Of a DNA stretch of 38,234 nt, positions 16,295-24,320 are shown one piece after another (the stretch's first letter is position 1; each line of letters begins with the position of its first letter). Both the position numbers and the translations under genes were made by a program. The notes below the pieces were generated by a model. The model worked only from the letters and a program-made list of their open reading frames with translations, had not been told where the DNA came from and ran no database searches. This DNA comes from Lactobacillus sp. HBUAS51381 (lineage in GTDB: Bacteria > Bacillota > Bacilli > Lactobacillales > Lactobacillaceae). Where the stretch lies: assembly GCF_012641095.1 (NCBI RefSeq), contig NZ_JAAVSC010000027.1, positions 1 through 38,234 of the forward strand, given 5' to 3'.

Positions 16295-16558
16295 ATGAAG
16301 ACAATTGGATTTTCATTATTCGAAGAACTGCCAACCATTGACGAAACCGCTGCTTTTCAGAAGATTTGCCAGAAACACACGGGTAAGGTGACCATCAAAG
16401 TTCGGGACATTGAGATTGATCCCAGTCAACACGAGGAGATCGTAGGGATCACAGACTATGCGGGGCACTATGTTCGCGTAGTCGCGGAAGGCCCAGATGA
16501 GGCGTTATTAGCCGGTGCCATTCATCAACAATTGGCGGCGGATAAGTGTTGCTACTAG
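16295..16558 (+). CDS. HPr-fold protein lacking the active-site His (tentative)
   Basis: An 87-aa protein whose length and strand/helix order resemble the PTS phosphocarrier HPr. The best match is the C-terminal VRVVAEGPDEALLAGAIHQQL, like the VTITAEGADEA...AI helix of HPr. The central GKVTIKVRDIEIDPSQHEEIVGI lies where HPr has the strand and Ser46 loop. The GIHARPA phosphorylation motif is missing: residues 12-18 read LPTIDET with no His. If it is an HPr relative it cannot carry phosphate on His15. The ATG at 16295 is chosen because AGAGGTGA precedes it; the frame also opens at a GTG at 16286. The cre site implies catabolite control, fitting a sugar-related role (inference). Confidence 0.5.
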   Translation: MKTIGFSLFEELPTIDETAAFQKICQKHTGKVTIKVRDIEIDPSQHEEIVGITDYAGHYVRVVAEGPDEALLAGAIHQQLAADKCCY

Positions 16559-16624
16559 TGGCTTGACGTGGCGCTTTCGATTCGCTAAGCTCGAGATAAC
16601 TAATTTTTTCGAGGAGACTTAGCG

Positions 16625-16828
16625 GTGAGTGAGAAACAAATAGCACGACTATGTGAAATTGCCCCCAAGTACGGGCTTCATCTGGAACATTCGGGATTGG
16701 TCATTACCCGCGTTAATGATCAGCCTACCCAGTTGGATACCACGCGGTATATGCCGGATCAGTTCATTGATTTGTTGACCCAGATTATTGGGACCAATAT
16801 GAAAGCAGACTTGTGGGATTGGAAATAA
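16625..16828 (+). CDS. small uncharacterised protein (67 aa)
   Basis: A 67-aa protein starting at GTG with GAGGAG 8 bases upstream. It has mixed composition, no membrane segment and no family I recognise; the segment LVITRVNDQPTQLDTTRYMPDQFIDLLTQIIG suggests a small alpha/beta fold. It lies 66 bases after the HPr-like gene on the same strand and may be transcribed from the same cre-controlled promoter, since no separate promoter is obvious. Confidence 0.6.
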   Translation: MSEKQIARLCEIAPKYGLHLEHSGLVITRVNDQPTQLDTTRYMPDQFIDLLTQIIGTNMKADLWDWK

Positions 16829-16881
16829 GTGGTGGATTGTAAAGACAGCTTTTTTGATAATTAGACTGATTAAATGTTAGA

Positions 16882-16918
16882 AAACGGGTCTGGGACGGAA
16901 AAGTCTCAGACCCGTTTT
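16882..16918. terminator. bidirectional terminator
   Basis: AACGGGTCTGGGAC and GTCTCAGACCCGTTTT form a strong hairpin between the small plus-strand gene and the convergent lacI-type gene. It overlaps the 3' end of the latter (16906). Confidence 0.8.
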
Positions 16919-17871
16919 ATTTGTGGTTGTGGATCCGGTAAAAGTAGCTGAGAAGCGATGGCGATGTTGCCCGTTTGCCCACTGACGGCGAGGTCGAAGG
17001 CTTTGATGCCTACTTCTACAAAGTGGTGGTCAATTGTGGGCAGTCCGAGTACCTCACCGGATAACTGATGTTCCTGTCCAATCAGGAAGGGCGGTGTTTG
17101 GTGGTGTTGATGGTATGCGCGTCGTAATCCCACGGCGTTGTCGTCACCATTGGTGAGAATCGCATCTAATTTGAGGTGCTGGGTAATGTAATAGTCACCA
17201 GCACGTTGGGCGTCACTGGGCGTGGTCACGTCGGTACGCATGAGTTCTGGCGCGGGATCAGTACCAAATACAGTGTGGTGGGCCGTGACCATAGCTTGAC
17301 AGGTCGCACTGACGGGTGCCGGGCGACTGGCCAGTATGCCAATGTGGCGGTAGCCCCGTTGTTTGAGTAATTCGAAGGCGTCTTGATAGGTCGCCAGACG
17401 TTCGGCATAGGCCGCGGGAATCGGGCAATCGTGAGGATTTTCGCACACCACGATGGGACCGTAGCGCCGATAGCGATTTAAGGCCGTTAAAGGCAGCCCG
17501 TGAGAGGTGAAGATTAGGGCATCGTAAGCTTTTTGTCGGAGATCTTCGAGGTACTGGAGCTCTAAAGTGGCGTTGTATTTTGAAGGAAGCAGTACCACTC
17601 GATAATTGGTGGAGAAGGCGGCCTGCATGATGCCGTGCAAGAGTTGCGTAAAGTAAGGGTGATCGGCGTGAGGAAGCACCACGCCAACGTTAAAGGTTTT
17701 TCCCCGGCTGAGATCACGGGCGACGGCGTTGGGAACGTAATCCAACTGATCAATGACTTGCTGAATGGCGGCCCGTGTTTTATCGGATACATAGTTTTGA
17801 TGGTTCAGAACGCGCGATACGGTGGAAATCGAATAGCCCGAGAGTTGTGCGATGTCTCGAATGTTCGTCAT
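16906..17871 (-). CDS. LacI-family transcriptional regulator
   Basis: A 321-aa repressor with a canonical LacI helix-turn-helix at the N-terminus (MTNIRDIAQLSGYSISTVSRVLN, then the hinge-proximal VPNAVARDLSRGKT). A periplasmic-binding-protein-like sensor domain follows. The ATG at 17871 begins exactly at the family start; GAGGCG precedes it. It is 2 bases downstream of a HAD phosphatase stop codon, so the two are co-transcribed. No sugar-uptake gene is adjacent, so its ligand and targets are not evident. The last residues (QPQIKRV) overlap the terminator. Confidence 0.9.
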   Translation of the reverse strand: MTNIRDIAQLSGYSISTVSRVLNHQNYVSDKTRAAIQQVIDQLDYVPNAVARDLSRGKTFNVGVVLPHADHPYFTQLLHGIMQAAFSTNYRVVLLPSKYNATLELQYLEDLRQKAYDALIFTSHGLPLTALNRYRRYGPIVVCENPHDCPIPAAYAERLATYQDAFELLKQRGYRHIGILASRPAPVSATCQAMVTAHHTVFGTDPAPELMRTDVTTPSDAQRAGDYYITQHLKLDAILTNGDDNAVGLRRAYHQHHQTPPFLIGQEHQLSGEVLGLPTIDHHFVEVGIKAFDLAVSGQTGNIAIASQLLLPDPQPQIKRV

Positions 17872-17873
17872 TG

Positions 17874-18683
17874 TTATTCGCCTCGCAAGTAGTATTGGAT
17901 CGCATAGGCCACACCGTCTTCCGTATTGGATGTGGTCACCCAATCACCGTGATCCTTGATGGCTGGGGCGGCGTTGCCCATGACAACGGCGGTTCCCACC
18001 GCATGGAGCATGGGAAGATCGTTTTCGCCATCCCCAAACGCAGCCGTTTCAGCGGTTTTTAAATGGTAGTAGTCTTTAATGAATTGCACCCCAGTTGATT
18101 TCTGCGCATCCCGGCTGGTGATTTCCAGATAATGCGAACCAGAGAGCTTAATGCTGATATCAGTATCGCCTAGCTGGACGAGGGCCGCTACGAGTTGTCT
18201 GAGCAGAGCGGTGTCTAGCGACATGATCATAATTTTATAAAAGGTTATTTCCGATGAGTTGAAGAGTTCGGCGTAAGTCGTGAGTTGCGCCGTTTGTCCG
18301 GTTAGGGCCTGTTCCGCGTGGGTGCCGCCATCGATACGTTCAGTATACCAGTTATCTTGCGTGTAACAGCTCAGGCTGACCTGTGGAAAGTGGGTCTGGA
18401 CGAAGCCGAGAATTTCGCGGGTACGGCTGGCGGTCAAAGGATGAGAACGAAGGGAAATAATCTGGTCGTCTTGATACTGGAAGATGAGGCCACTGTTGAA
18501 GGCAATCTGAGGTCCCATCAGATTGAGTGCCGTTAATGCCGGAAGCATTTCAATGGGGGCTCTGGCGGATACCAATGTGAGGGGCAGGTGACTGTCTTGA
18601 ATGGTGTTAATGGTGTTTTGACTGACTCGTCCGGTCGCATCGAGTAAGGTGCCGTCGAGATCAGAGAAAAGATAGTTAATCAT
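17874..18683 (-). CDS. Cof-type HAD-superfamily phosphatase
   Basis: A 269-aa HAD hydrolase of the Cof/type IIB group. Motif I is FSDLDGTLLD (nucleophile Asp), motif II is LTLVSAR, motif III includes the Lys of TGVQFIKDYY, and motif IV is AFGDGENDLPML. The family dephosphorylates sugar phosphates, FMN or PLP; the substrate is not predictable. The ATG at 18683 is chosen because it starts the conserved MINYLFSDLDGT. An upstream extension to 18743 is unlikely because AGGAGCGATTACTC lies directly before 18683. It forms an operon with lacI, suggesting regulation by or feedback on a sugar phosphate (inference). Confidence 0.85.
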   Translation of the reverse strand: MINYLFSDLDGTLLDATGRVSQNTINTIQDSHLPLTLVSARAPIEMLPALTALNLMGPQIAFNSGLIFQYQDDQIISLRSHPLTASRTREILGFVQTHFPQVSLSCYTQDNWYTERIDGGTHAEQALTGQTAQLTTYAELFNSSEITFYKIMIMSLDTALLRQLVAALVQLGDTDISIKLSGSHYLEITSRDAQKSTGVQFIKDYYHLKTAETAAFGDGENDLPMLHAVGTAVVMGNAAPAIKDHGDWVTTSNTEDGVAYAIQYYLRGE

Positions 18684-18770
18684 GAGTAATCGCTCCTGTC
18701 TTGAATGATTAAAGTCTACCTTCTGAAACGCGTTCGAGGTCAAGCCTTTCCGTTTAAAAAAGACAGCCAG

Positions 18771-18821
18771 AAAAAACCGTTAGCGTCGTGACTTTCTAAA
18801 GTCAACGCGCTAACGGTTTTT
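18771..18821 (-). terminator. terminator of the 116-aa gene
   Basis: AAAAAACCGTTAGCG pairs with CGCTAACGGTTTTT, enclosing a second GACTTT/AAAGTC hairpin. It lies just beyond the stop codon at 18826. Confidence 0.85.
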
Positions 18822-18825
18822 GCGG

Positions 18826-19176
18826 TTAAGCTTCTTCCCAACGGTTGAAATCTTGGGGATGGTTACCGAGATAGGCGATGGCTTCTTGGGCCAAGGTCTT
18901 GGTGGCGGCATCAAAGTCCGTCGAGGCGGTGTCATTATCGGCGTCTGCCTCATCACGAAGGAAACCGGAGGCAAGGTCGAGATACTTGGTACGACGCCCC
19001 ACACCGTTATCCTTGAACAGCTCATCTAAACCAGTTAAATCCGTTTTGCCGGCAGTTGCCACTTGCTGCGCCAAATCGGCCGTTGCGCCCAATTTTGTTG
19101 CCGCGTAATCCATTAAGAAATCATTCATATCAACGATTATGGCTTGTCGTGCTTTTCTTTCATTTTTATTTGCCAC
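18826..19176 (-). CDS. uncharacterised acidic protein (116 aa)
   Basis: A 116-aa soluble protein, helical in appearance and acidic (FLRDEADADNDTASTDFDAA). I recognise no domain. The start is GTG (complement of 19174-19176), supported by GAGGTG 7 bases upstream. It stands alone with its own terminator and is divergent from pstS across a 278-base region. Function unknown. Confidence 0.7.
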   Translation of the reverse strand: MANKNERKARQAIIVDMNDFLMDYAATKLGATADLAQQVATAGKTDLTGLDELFKDNGVGRRTKYLDLASGFLRDEADADNDTASTDFDAATKTLAQEAIAYLGNHPQDFNRWEEA

Positions 19177-19310
19177 TTCTGGTCACCTCTTAACCCTAAT
19201 TCTAGCCATTTTCGCAACCAGACGCAATTAACGTCCACAGGTTAAGCTAATTATCGTGTTTGGGGGTTAACCACCGCAATATAAATGAATTTATGGCGAT
19301 TTTGGCAACA

Positions 19311-19352
19311 TTTACCGAAAATTTACACGATTGCTACGAATAATATATATTC
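19311..19352 (+). promoter_or_regulatory. Pho-box-like array and promoter of pstS
   Basis: TTTACC (19311), TTTACA (19322) and GCTACG (19333) start 11 bases apart, matching the TT(A/T)ACA-N5 direct-repeat pattern of PhoP binding sites in Firmicutes. An AT-rich -10 candidate (TATATT, about 19347-19352) follows. This fits phosphate-starvation induction of pst. Confidence 0.6.
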
Positions 19353-19454
19353 AACGCTTAGAATCAGGGTTGTAAGTTACGGGGAGGCATTTTGAGAAAA
19401 GGTTGATCAATTTTCAAAATGGTTCTACTACTTTTAAGACATGGAGTGACAGAG

Positions 19455-20345
19455 ATGAACAAGGGATCAAAGTTAGCAATGGGGATTGCCGCACTTAGTT
19501 TACTGTTAGTAGGTTGTGGAAAGGCCACGAGTTCAACCAGTAGTAAGGGCAGTAGTGAAGCACTTTCTGGTAAGGTAACGGCCGTGGGGTCCACTGCGTT
19601 ACAACCATTGGCTGCTAAGGCTGGCGCCAACTTTACAACTAAGAACAGCAAGGTTAACTTGACCGTTCAAGGTGGGGGTTCCGGAACTGGCTTAAGTCAA
19701 GTTCAGGCCGGTGCCGTTTCAATTGGTGATTCAGATATCTTTGCTGAAGAGAAGGCCGGAATTAAGGCTGACAAATTAACCGATCACAAGGTCGCCGTTG
19801 TTGGGATGGCACCAGTTGTGAACAAGGATGCCGGTATCAAGAATTTGAAGATGGCCCAAGTGAAGAAGATCTTTACGGGTAAGATTACCAACTGGAAAGA
19901 AGTCGGTGGTAAGGATCAAAAGATCGTCATCATTAACCGGGCGCAAGGAAGTGGGACCCGGGCAACGTTTGAAAATGCCGTCTTGAAGGGCGCAACCGCT
20001 GTGAAGTCACAAGAACAAGACTCTAACGGTGCCGTTCAAAAGATTGTTGCAACGACGCCAGGGGCCGTTAGTTACTTGGCCTTCTCCTACTTCACGAACA
20101 AGTTACAAGCCGTTTCTATCGACAATGTCACACCAACTGATAGCAACGTCGAAAACAACAAGTGGAAGATCTGGTCTTACGAACACATGTACACGAAGGG
20201 CACGCCTGACAAAGCAACGGCTGCCTTCCTGAAGTACATGAACTCCAAGGATGTTCAAAACAGCTTGGTTAAGGACATGGGCTACATCAGTATTCATGAT
20301 ATGAAGGTAACTAAGGATGCTAAGGGTGTTGTAACCCAAAACTAG
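19455..20345 (+). CDS. pstS: phosphate-binding lipoprotein PstS
   Basis: A 296-aa lipoprotein that captures phosphate for the Pst ABC importer. The signal peptide ends in a lipobox LLVGCG (Cys about residue 19), followed by a Ser/Thr linker. Phosphate-site segments are visible: AVGSTALQPLA near the N-terminus, VQGGGSGTGLSQVQAG, and NRAQGSGTRATFE. The ATG at 19455 is selected because GGAGTG lies 7 bases before it and it begins the signal peptide; an in-frame upstream ATG at 19419 would add twelve hydrophobic codons. First gene of pstSCAB with a Pho-box-like promoter. Confidence 0.95.
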   Translation: MNKGSKLAMGIAALSLLLVGCGKATSSTSSKGSSEALSGKVTAVGSTALQPLAAKAGANFTTKNSKVNLTVQGGGSGTGLSQVQAGAVSIGDSDIFAEEKAGIKADKLTDHKVAVVGMAPVVNKDAGIKNLKMAQVKKIFTGKITNWKEVGGKDQKIVIINRAQGSGTRATFENAVLKGATAVKSQEQDSNGAVQKIVATTPGAVSYLAFSYFTNKLQAVSIDNVTPTDSNVENNKWKIWSYEHMYTKGTPDKATAAFLKYMNSKDVQNSLVKDMGYISIHDMKVTKDAKGVVTQN

Positions 20346-20428
20346 GATCTGAACCTTCAATTAGTAGTTGTCACAGAGTGGGGGTGCGGTCAAAGGCACC
20401 TTCACTTTTTTTAAGGGGGAGTCATTCA

Positions 20429-21382
20429 ATGGAACAAACCAATTTTCAATTAAAAAAACAAGACGCCCAGACTCATGAGTGGGATACCCGGTTGCACCAC
20501 GCAACTAAGGCAACCCGCGAGGACTGGATTGGGCGTGGCATTAGTTACTTCTGTATTGGCATTATTATTCTTGTTGTGGCATCCATGTTGTGGTTTATTA
20601 CATCAAAGGGGATTGCCACGTTTACGCAAAATCACGTGAGTCTGTGGAAGTTCTTGTCGGGCACTGATTGGGCGCCTGATCAGGGAAAGATTGGCGCATT
20701 GCCGATGATCCTCGGGTCATTTGCAGTGACGTTCGCCGCCGCAATCGTTGCCACCCCGTTTGCCGTGGGAACGGCTATCTTCATGACCGAAATCTCGCCG
20801 AACCGGGGGCGGAAGTTCTTACAACCCGTGATTGAATTGTTAGTGGGAATTCCTTCCGTTGTTTATGGATTCATCGGCCTGGCAGTCATTGTGCCGTTTA
20901 TGCGGCACCTGGTCGGTGGTTCTGGATTTGGGATTATTTCCGCCACGTTCGTCTTGTTCGTCATGGTATTGCCAACGATTACGTCAATGACGGTTGACAG
21001 TTTGCGTGCCGTTCCGCGTTACTATAAGGAAGCCTCGTTGGCTTTGGGTGCGACGCGATGGCAAACCGTTTCGCGGGTCATTTTACGGTCCGCCACGTCG
21101 GGGATTCTGACCGCCGTTATCTTCGGGATGGCCCGAGCCTTTGGTGAAGCCTTGGCTGTCCAAATGGTCATCGGGAATGCCGCCGTTATGCCTAAGAATC
21201 TGATCTCGCCAGCCTCCACGCTGACGAGTCAGTTAACGACCGGCATTGGGGACACGATTGATGGTACGCTGCCCAACAATGCGTTGTGGTCGCTAGCCCT
21301 AATTCTATTGTTGATGTCACTGTTTTTCAACGCCTTAGTGCGGGTCATTGCTAAGAGGGGGCAACTCAAACATGAACGCTAA
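20429..21382 (+). CDS. pstC: phosphate ABC permease PstC
   Basis: A 317-aa permease subunit with six membrane segments. It has the cytoplasmic EAA-type loop EASLALGATRWQTVSRVILRS (about residues 206-226) that contacts PstB. ELLVGIPSVVYGF is typical of PstC. The start ATG at 20429 follows AAGGGGGAG by about 7 bases; an upstream in-frame start at 20378 is unlikely. It ends by overlapping pstA by 11 bases, indicating coupling. Confidence 0.95.
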   Translation: MEQTNFQLKKQDAQTHEWDTRLHHATKATREDWIGRGISYFCIGIIILVVASMLWFITSKGIATFTQNHVSLWKFLSGTDWAPDQGKIGALPMILGSFAVTFAAAIVATPFAVGTAIFMTEISPNRGRKFLQPVIELLVGIPSVVYGFIGLAVIVPFMRHLVGGSGFGIISATFVLFVMVLPTITSMTVDSLRAVPRYYKEASLALGATRWQTVSRVILRSATSGILTAVIFGMARAFGEALAVQMVIGNAAVMPKNLISPASTLTSQLTTGIGDTIDGTLPNNALWSLALILLLMSLFFNALVRVIAKRGQLKHER

Positions 21383-22259
21383 ACGTATGGATCTCATTGC
21401 AACGATCGTCATTGATTTGATTGTCGCCTCGGTGGTCGGCATTCTCTTCTTCCTGCTGGCGTACATTTTATCGGCAGGTCTGCCGCACGTCAGCTGGTCC
21501 TTTCTAACTGGCGCAACCGATGCCTTCAGTGGGGCCGGGGGAATTGGCGTGCAACTCTTTAATTCCTTTTACCTGTTAGTTTTGACGATGTTAATTTCTG
21601 TTCCAATTTCGTTGGGAGCCGGCATTTATTTGGCCGAATATGCGAAGGACAATTGGCGAACCAGCTTGATTCGCTCCGCCATTGAAGTTCTGAGCTCTTT
21701 ACCATCCGTGGTTGTGGGCTTGTTTGGCTTCTTACTCTTCGTGGTTAAATTCAAGATTGGCTTCTCCGTTATCTCCGGAGCGATTGCGTTAACCTTCTTC
21801 AATCTGCCGCTGTTAACGCGAAATATTGAGGAATCATTAAGCGCCGTCTCTCGGAGTCAACGAGAAGCGGGTCTGTCGCTGGGCTTGTCCAAATGGAAAA
21901 CCGAACTGGGCATTATCTTGCCCGTTGCCCTTCCCGGGATTGTTACGGGGATTGTCTTAAGTGCCGGCCGGGTCTTCGGTGAAGCCGCAGCCTTGATTTA
22001 CACGGCGGGTCAAAGTGCCCCCGTTACCAACTTTGCGGATTGGAATCCCATGGATCCAGCCAGCCCGTTGAATCCTTTCCGGCCAGCGGAAACCTTAGCG
22101 GTGCACATTTGGAAAGTTAATACGGAAGGTTTGGCCAGCAACGCGGCGGCACTGTCCGCAGCGGCGTCGGCTGTTCTGATTATTGCCGTCCTGCTCTTCA
22201 ATTTAGGCGCCCGGTTGTTGGGTTCGTATCTGTATCGGCGCGTTACGGCTAGTAAGTAG
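21372..22259 (+). CDS. pstA: phosphate ABC permease PstA
   Basis: A 295-aa permease subunit, partner of PstC. It has six membrane segments and the family sequence EVLSSLPSVVVGLFG, with EAA-loop REAGLSLGLSKWKTELGIILP (about 162-182). The start ATG at 21372 lies inside pstC; GAGGGGGC precedes it, and 21348 is an unsupported earlier start. It is followed by pstB after 8 bases. Confidence 0.95.
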   Translation: MNAKRMDLIATIVIDLIVASVVGILFFLLAYILSAGLPHVSWSFLTGATDAFSGAGGIGVQLFNSFYLLVLTMLISVPISLGAGIYLAEYAKDNWRTSLIRSAIEVLSSLPSVVVGLFGFLLFVVKFKIGFSVISGAIALTFFNLPLLTRNIEESLSAVSRSQREAGLSLGLSKWKTELGIILPVALPGIVTGIVLSAGRVFGEAAALIYTAGQSAPVTNFADWNPMDPASPLNPFRPAETLAVHIWKVNTEGLASNAAALSAAASAVLIIAVLLFNLGARLLGSYLYRRVTASK

Positions 22260-22267
22260 GGGGTGGC

Positions 22268-23074
22268 ATGATGTTAAAGGAATATTCGTATGAAGAAACG
22301 GCCGTACAGACGTTTGATGATAAGATGCCATTGGCGATGAGAACTGAGAACATGCAGGTGTTCTACGGGAACAATCACGCATTATTTGACGCCAACTTGG
22401 CATTTCCGAAGAATCAAATTACGGCGTTGATTGGGGCTTCAGGTTCCGGTAAATCGACGTATCTTCGGTCGCTGAACCGGATGAATGATGGAATCGCCAC
22501 AGTAACCGGTAGGATCTGGTATCACGGGGTGAACGTCAATGAACCCGGTGTTAATATCTATGAGATTCGTCGTCACATTGGGATGGTCTTTCAACGGCCT
22601 AATCCGTTCGCCAAGTCGATTCGGGAAAATATCGTGTACGCCTTACGGGCTAACGGTATCAAGAAAAAGGATGAACTGGCCAAGCGGGTTGAACAGAGCC
22701 TGAAGGGGGCTGCACTATGGGACGAGGTCAAGGATAACTTGGACAAGAGTGCCTTGTCGCTTTCTGGTGGGCAACAACAGCGGTTGTGTATCGCGCGTTC
22801 CATTGCGATGGCCCCCGATGTATTGCTTTTGGACGAACCATGTAGTGCCCTTGACCCCATCTCCACGGTAAAGGTTGAGGAGACGCTACTGGAACTGCAA
22901 AAGAAATATACAATTATTATCGTGACGCATAACATGCAACAGGCGTCACGGATCAGTAGTCAGTGTGCCTTCTTCCACTTGGGGCATATTATGGAATATG
23001 CCCCAACTGGTACCATGTTTAGCAATCCCCAGATCCCGGTCACCCAGGATTACATTTCCGGCAGTTTTGGTTAA
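22268..23074 (+). CDS. pstB: phosphate ABC ATPase PstB
   Basis: A 268-aa ATPase with Walker A GASGSGKST, Q-loop MVFQRPNPFAKSI, signature LSGGQQQRLCIARSIA, Walker B VLLLDEPCSALD and switch His in IIVTHNMQQA. MVFQRPNPF is diagnostic for PstB. GGGGGTGGC is immediately upstream, and the second ATG (22271) is an equally good start. Many lactobacilli have two pstB genes and phoU here; neither follows in this window, as the operon ends with a terminator at 23092. Confidence 0.95.
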   Translation: MMLKEYSYEETAVQTFDDKMPLAMRTENMQVFYGNNHALFDANLAFPKNQITALIGASGSGKSTYLRSLNRMNDGIATVTGRIWYHGVNVNEPGVNIYEIRRHIGMVFQRPNPFAKSIRENIVYALRANGIKKKDELAKRVEQSLKGAALWDEVKDNLDKSALSLSGGQQQRLCIARSIAMAPDVLLLDEPCSALDPISTVKVEETLLELQKKYTIIIVTHNMQQASRISSQCAFFHLGHIMEYAPTGTMFSNPQIPVTQDYISGSFG

Positions 23075-23091
23075 AAACCAAGCGCCGCAAT

Positions 23092-23127
23092 AAAAGCCCC
23101 GCAACGATTTGTCGTTGCGGGGCTTTG
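23092..23127 (+). terminator. terminator of the pst operon
   Basis: AAAAGCCCCGCAACGA pairs with TCGTTGCGGGGCTTT, followed by GTT, 17 bases after the pstB stop. Confidence 0.9.
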
Positions 23128-23153
23128 TTAACTAAAGACAAGGCTGGAAGGTA

Positions 23154-23241
23154 AAATCTCTGGCAGCCGCAGGTGGTCGTTGATGATTAATTTTATGGCG
23201 ATAAGCCTTGTCAGCTGGGGACTGGCGCGTGTTTCAACCTT
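23154..23241 (+). repeat. partial copy of the structured dispersed repeat
   Basis: Its first 32 bases are identical to the reverse complement of the element at the window's right end, and similarity continues with substitutions to about 23241. The matching right-end segment is 37811-37907. The intergenic copy sits between the pst terminator and the potD stop codon and lacks the larger structured part of the element. Confidence 0.85.
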
Positions 23242-23249
23242 TAGTTGGC

Positions 23250-24320
23250 TTAAGGGTGCATCTTGAACTCAAGGTAGAGGTCATTGTACCGTTGTACCTG
23301 AGTTGGCGATAGATCGCGGTAGACCTGCAAGTGCCGCAGGGTGGTGGTATTCGGATAGAACTGCTGATCATCGCGCACCCGCCGAGGCAATAACGTCTTG
23401 GCCACCCGGTTGGGGGTCGCGTAGCCCACGTATTCCGCATTTTGCGCGGCATTCTCGGGACGCGTCATAAAGTTGAGAAAGGCGTAGATGGCTTGATCAT
23501 GCTGGGCGGTCTTAGGAATGACGAAATTGTCAATCCACAGGTTACTGCCCTCACTGGGGACCACGTAATGGAGGTGGGAATTGTTGGCCAGCATTTCGGC
23601 AGCCTCTCCAGACCAGTCCACGGCTAATGGCGCTTCGTTTTGGATCATGTACATCTTGATCTCATCGGCTACGGTCGCTTTCACGTTAGGGGCTAACCGC
23701 GTGAGTTTTCGCTCGGCCGCCTTTAATGTGGCAGGGTCGGTCGTGTTCATCGATTTTCCCTGTGAAACCAACGCCATGCCCATGATGTCACGGGCAGAGT
23801 CAATCAACATAATCTGATCACGATACGCCGTTGACCACAGATCGTTCCAGTGCCGAATAGTCCCCGGCCGAATGACCCGATCATTGTAGATAATGCCCAA
23901 GGTTCCCCAGAAATAGGGCAGAGAATAGTGATTTCCCCGGTCAAAAGACTGGTTCAAAAATTGCCGGTCGTAATTCTGCAGACCGGTTAACCGGCTGTGA
24001 TCGAGGGGCTTCAGCAGGTGCGCGCGTTTCATCTTGGCCACCATGTATTCACTCGGAATGGCCAGGTCGTAGTGCGTGCCGCCTTGCTTAATCTTGGTGT
24101 ACATGGCCTCGTTGCTGTCAAAGGTCTCGACGTTGACGTGATAGCCAGTTTCCCGTTGAAACTTGGTGAGTAGTTGCGGATCAAGGTAGTCGCCCCAGTT
24201 GTACAGGTTTAGAACCCGTGGACCAGTACTGCCACTTGAAGCCTGTAGGCGGTGGGCCGCATAGCCGAGCAAACCACAGACCGTTAGGAGTCCAATGAGG
24301 ATACTAATGAGTCGTTTCAT
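23250..24320 (-). CDS. potD: spermidine/putrescine-binding protein PotD
   Basis: A 356-aa extracytoplasmic solute-binding protein for polyamines. An N-terminal hydrophobic segment (ISILIGLLTVCGLLGYA) precedes the mature start. LNLYNWGDYLDP (about 36-47) and DSNEAMYTKI are typical of PotD, as are DLAIPSEYMV and LPYFWGTLGIIYN. There is a Cys in the signal segment, but LTVC is a poor lipobox, so it may be held by an uncleaved anchor. Its ATG overlaps the potC stop by 4 bases. Last gene of potABCD. Confidence 0.9.
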   Translation of the reverse strand: MKRLISILIGLLTVCGLLGYAAHRLQASSGSTGPRVLNLYNWGDYLDPQLLTKFQRETGYHVNVETFDSNEAMYTKIKQGGTHYDLAIPSEYMVAKMKRAHLLKPLDHSRLTGLQNYDRQFLNQSFDRGNHYSLPYFWGTLGIIYNDRVIRPGTIRHWNDLWSTAYRDQIMLIDSARDIMGMALVSQGKSMNTTDPATLKAAERKLTRLAPNVKATVADEIKMYMIQNEAPLAVDWSGEAAEMLANNSHLHYVVPSEGSNLWIDNFVIPKTAQHDQAIYAFLNFMTRPENAAQNAEYVGYATPNRVAKTLLPRRVRDDQQFYPNTTTLRHLQVYRDLSPTQVQRYNDLYLEFKMHP

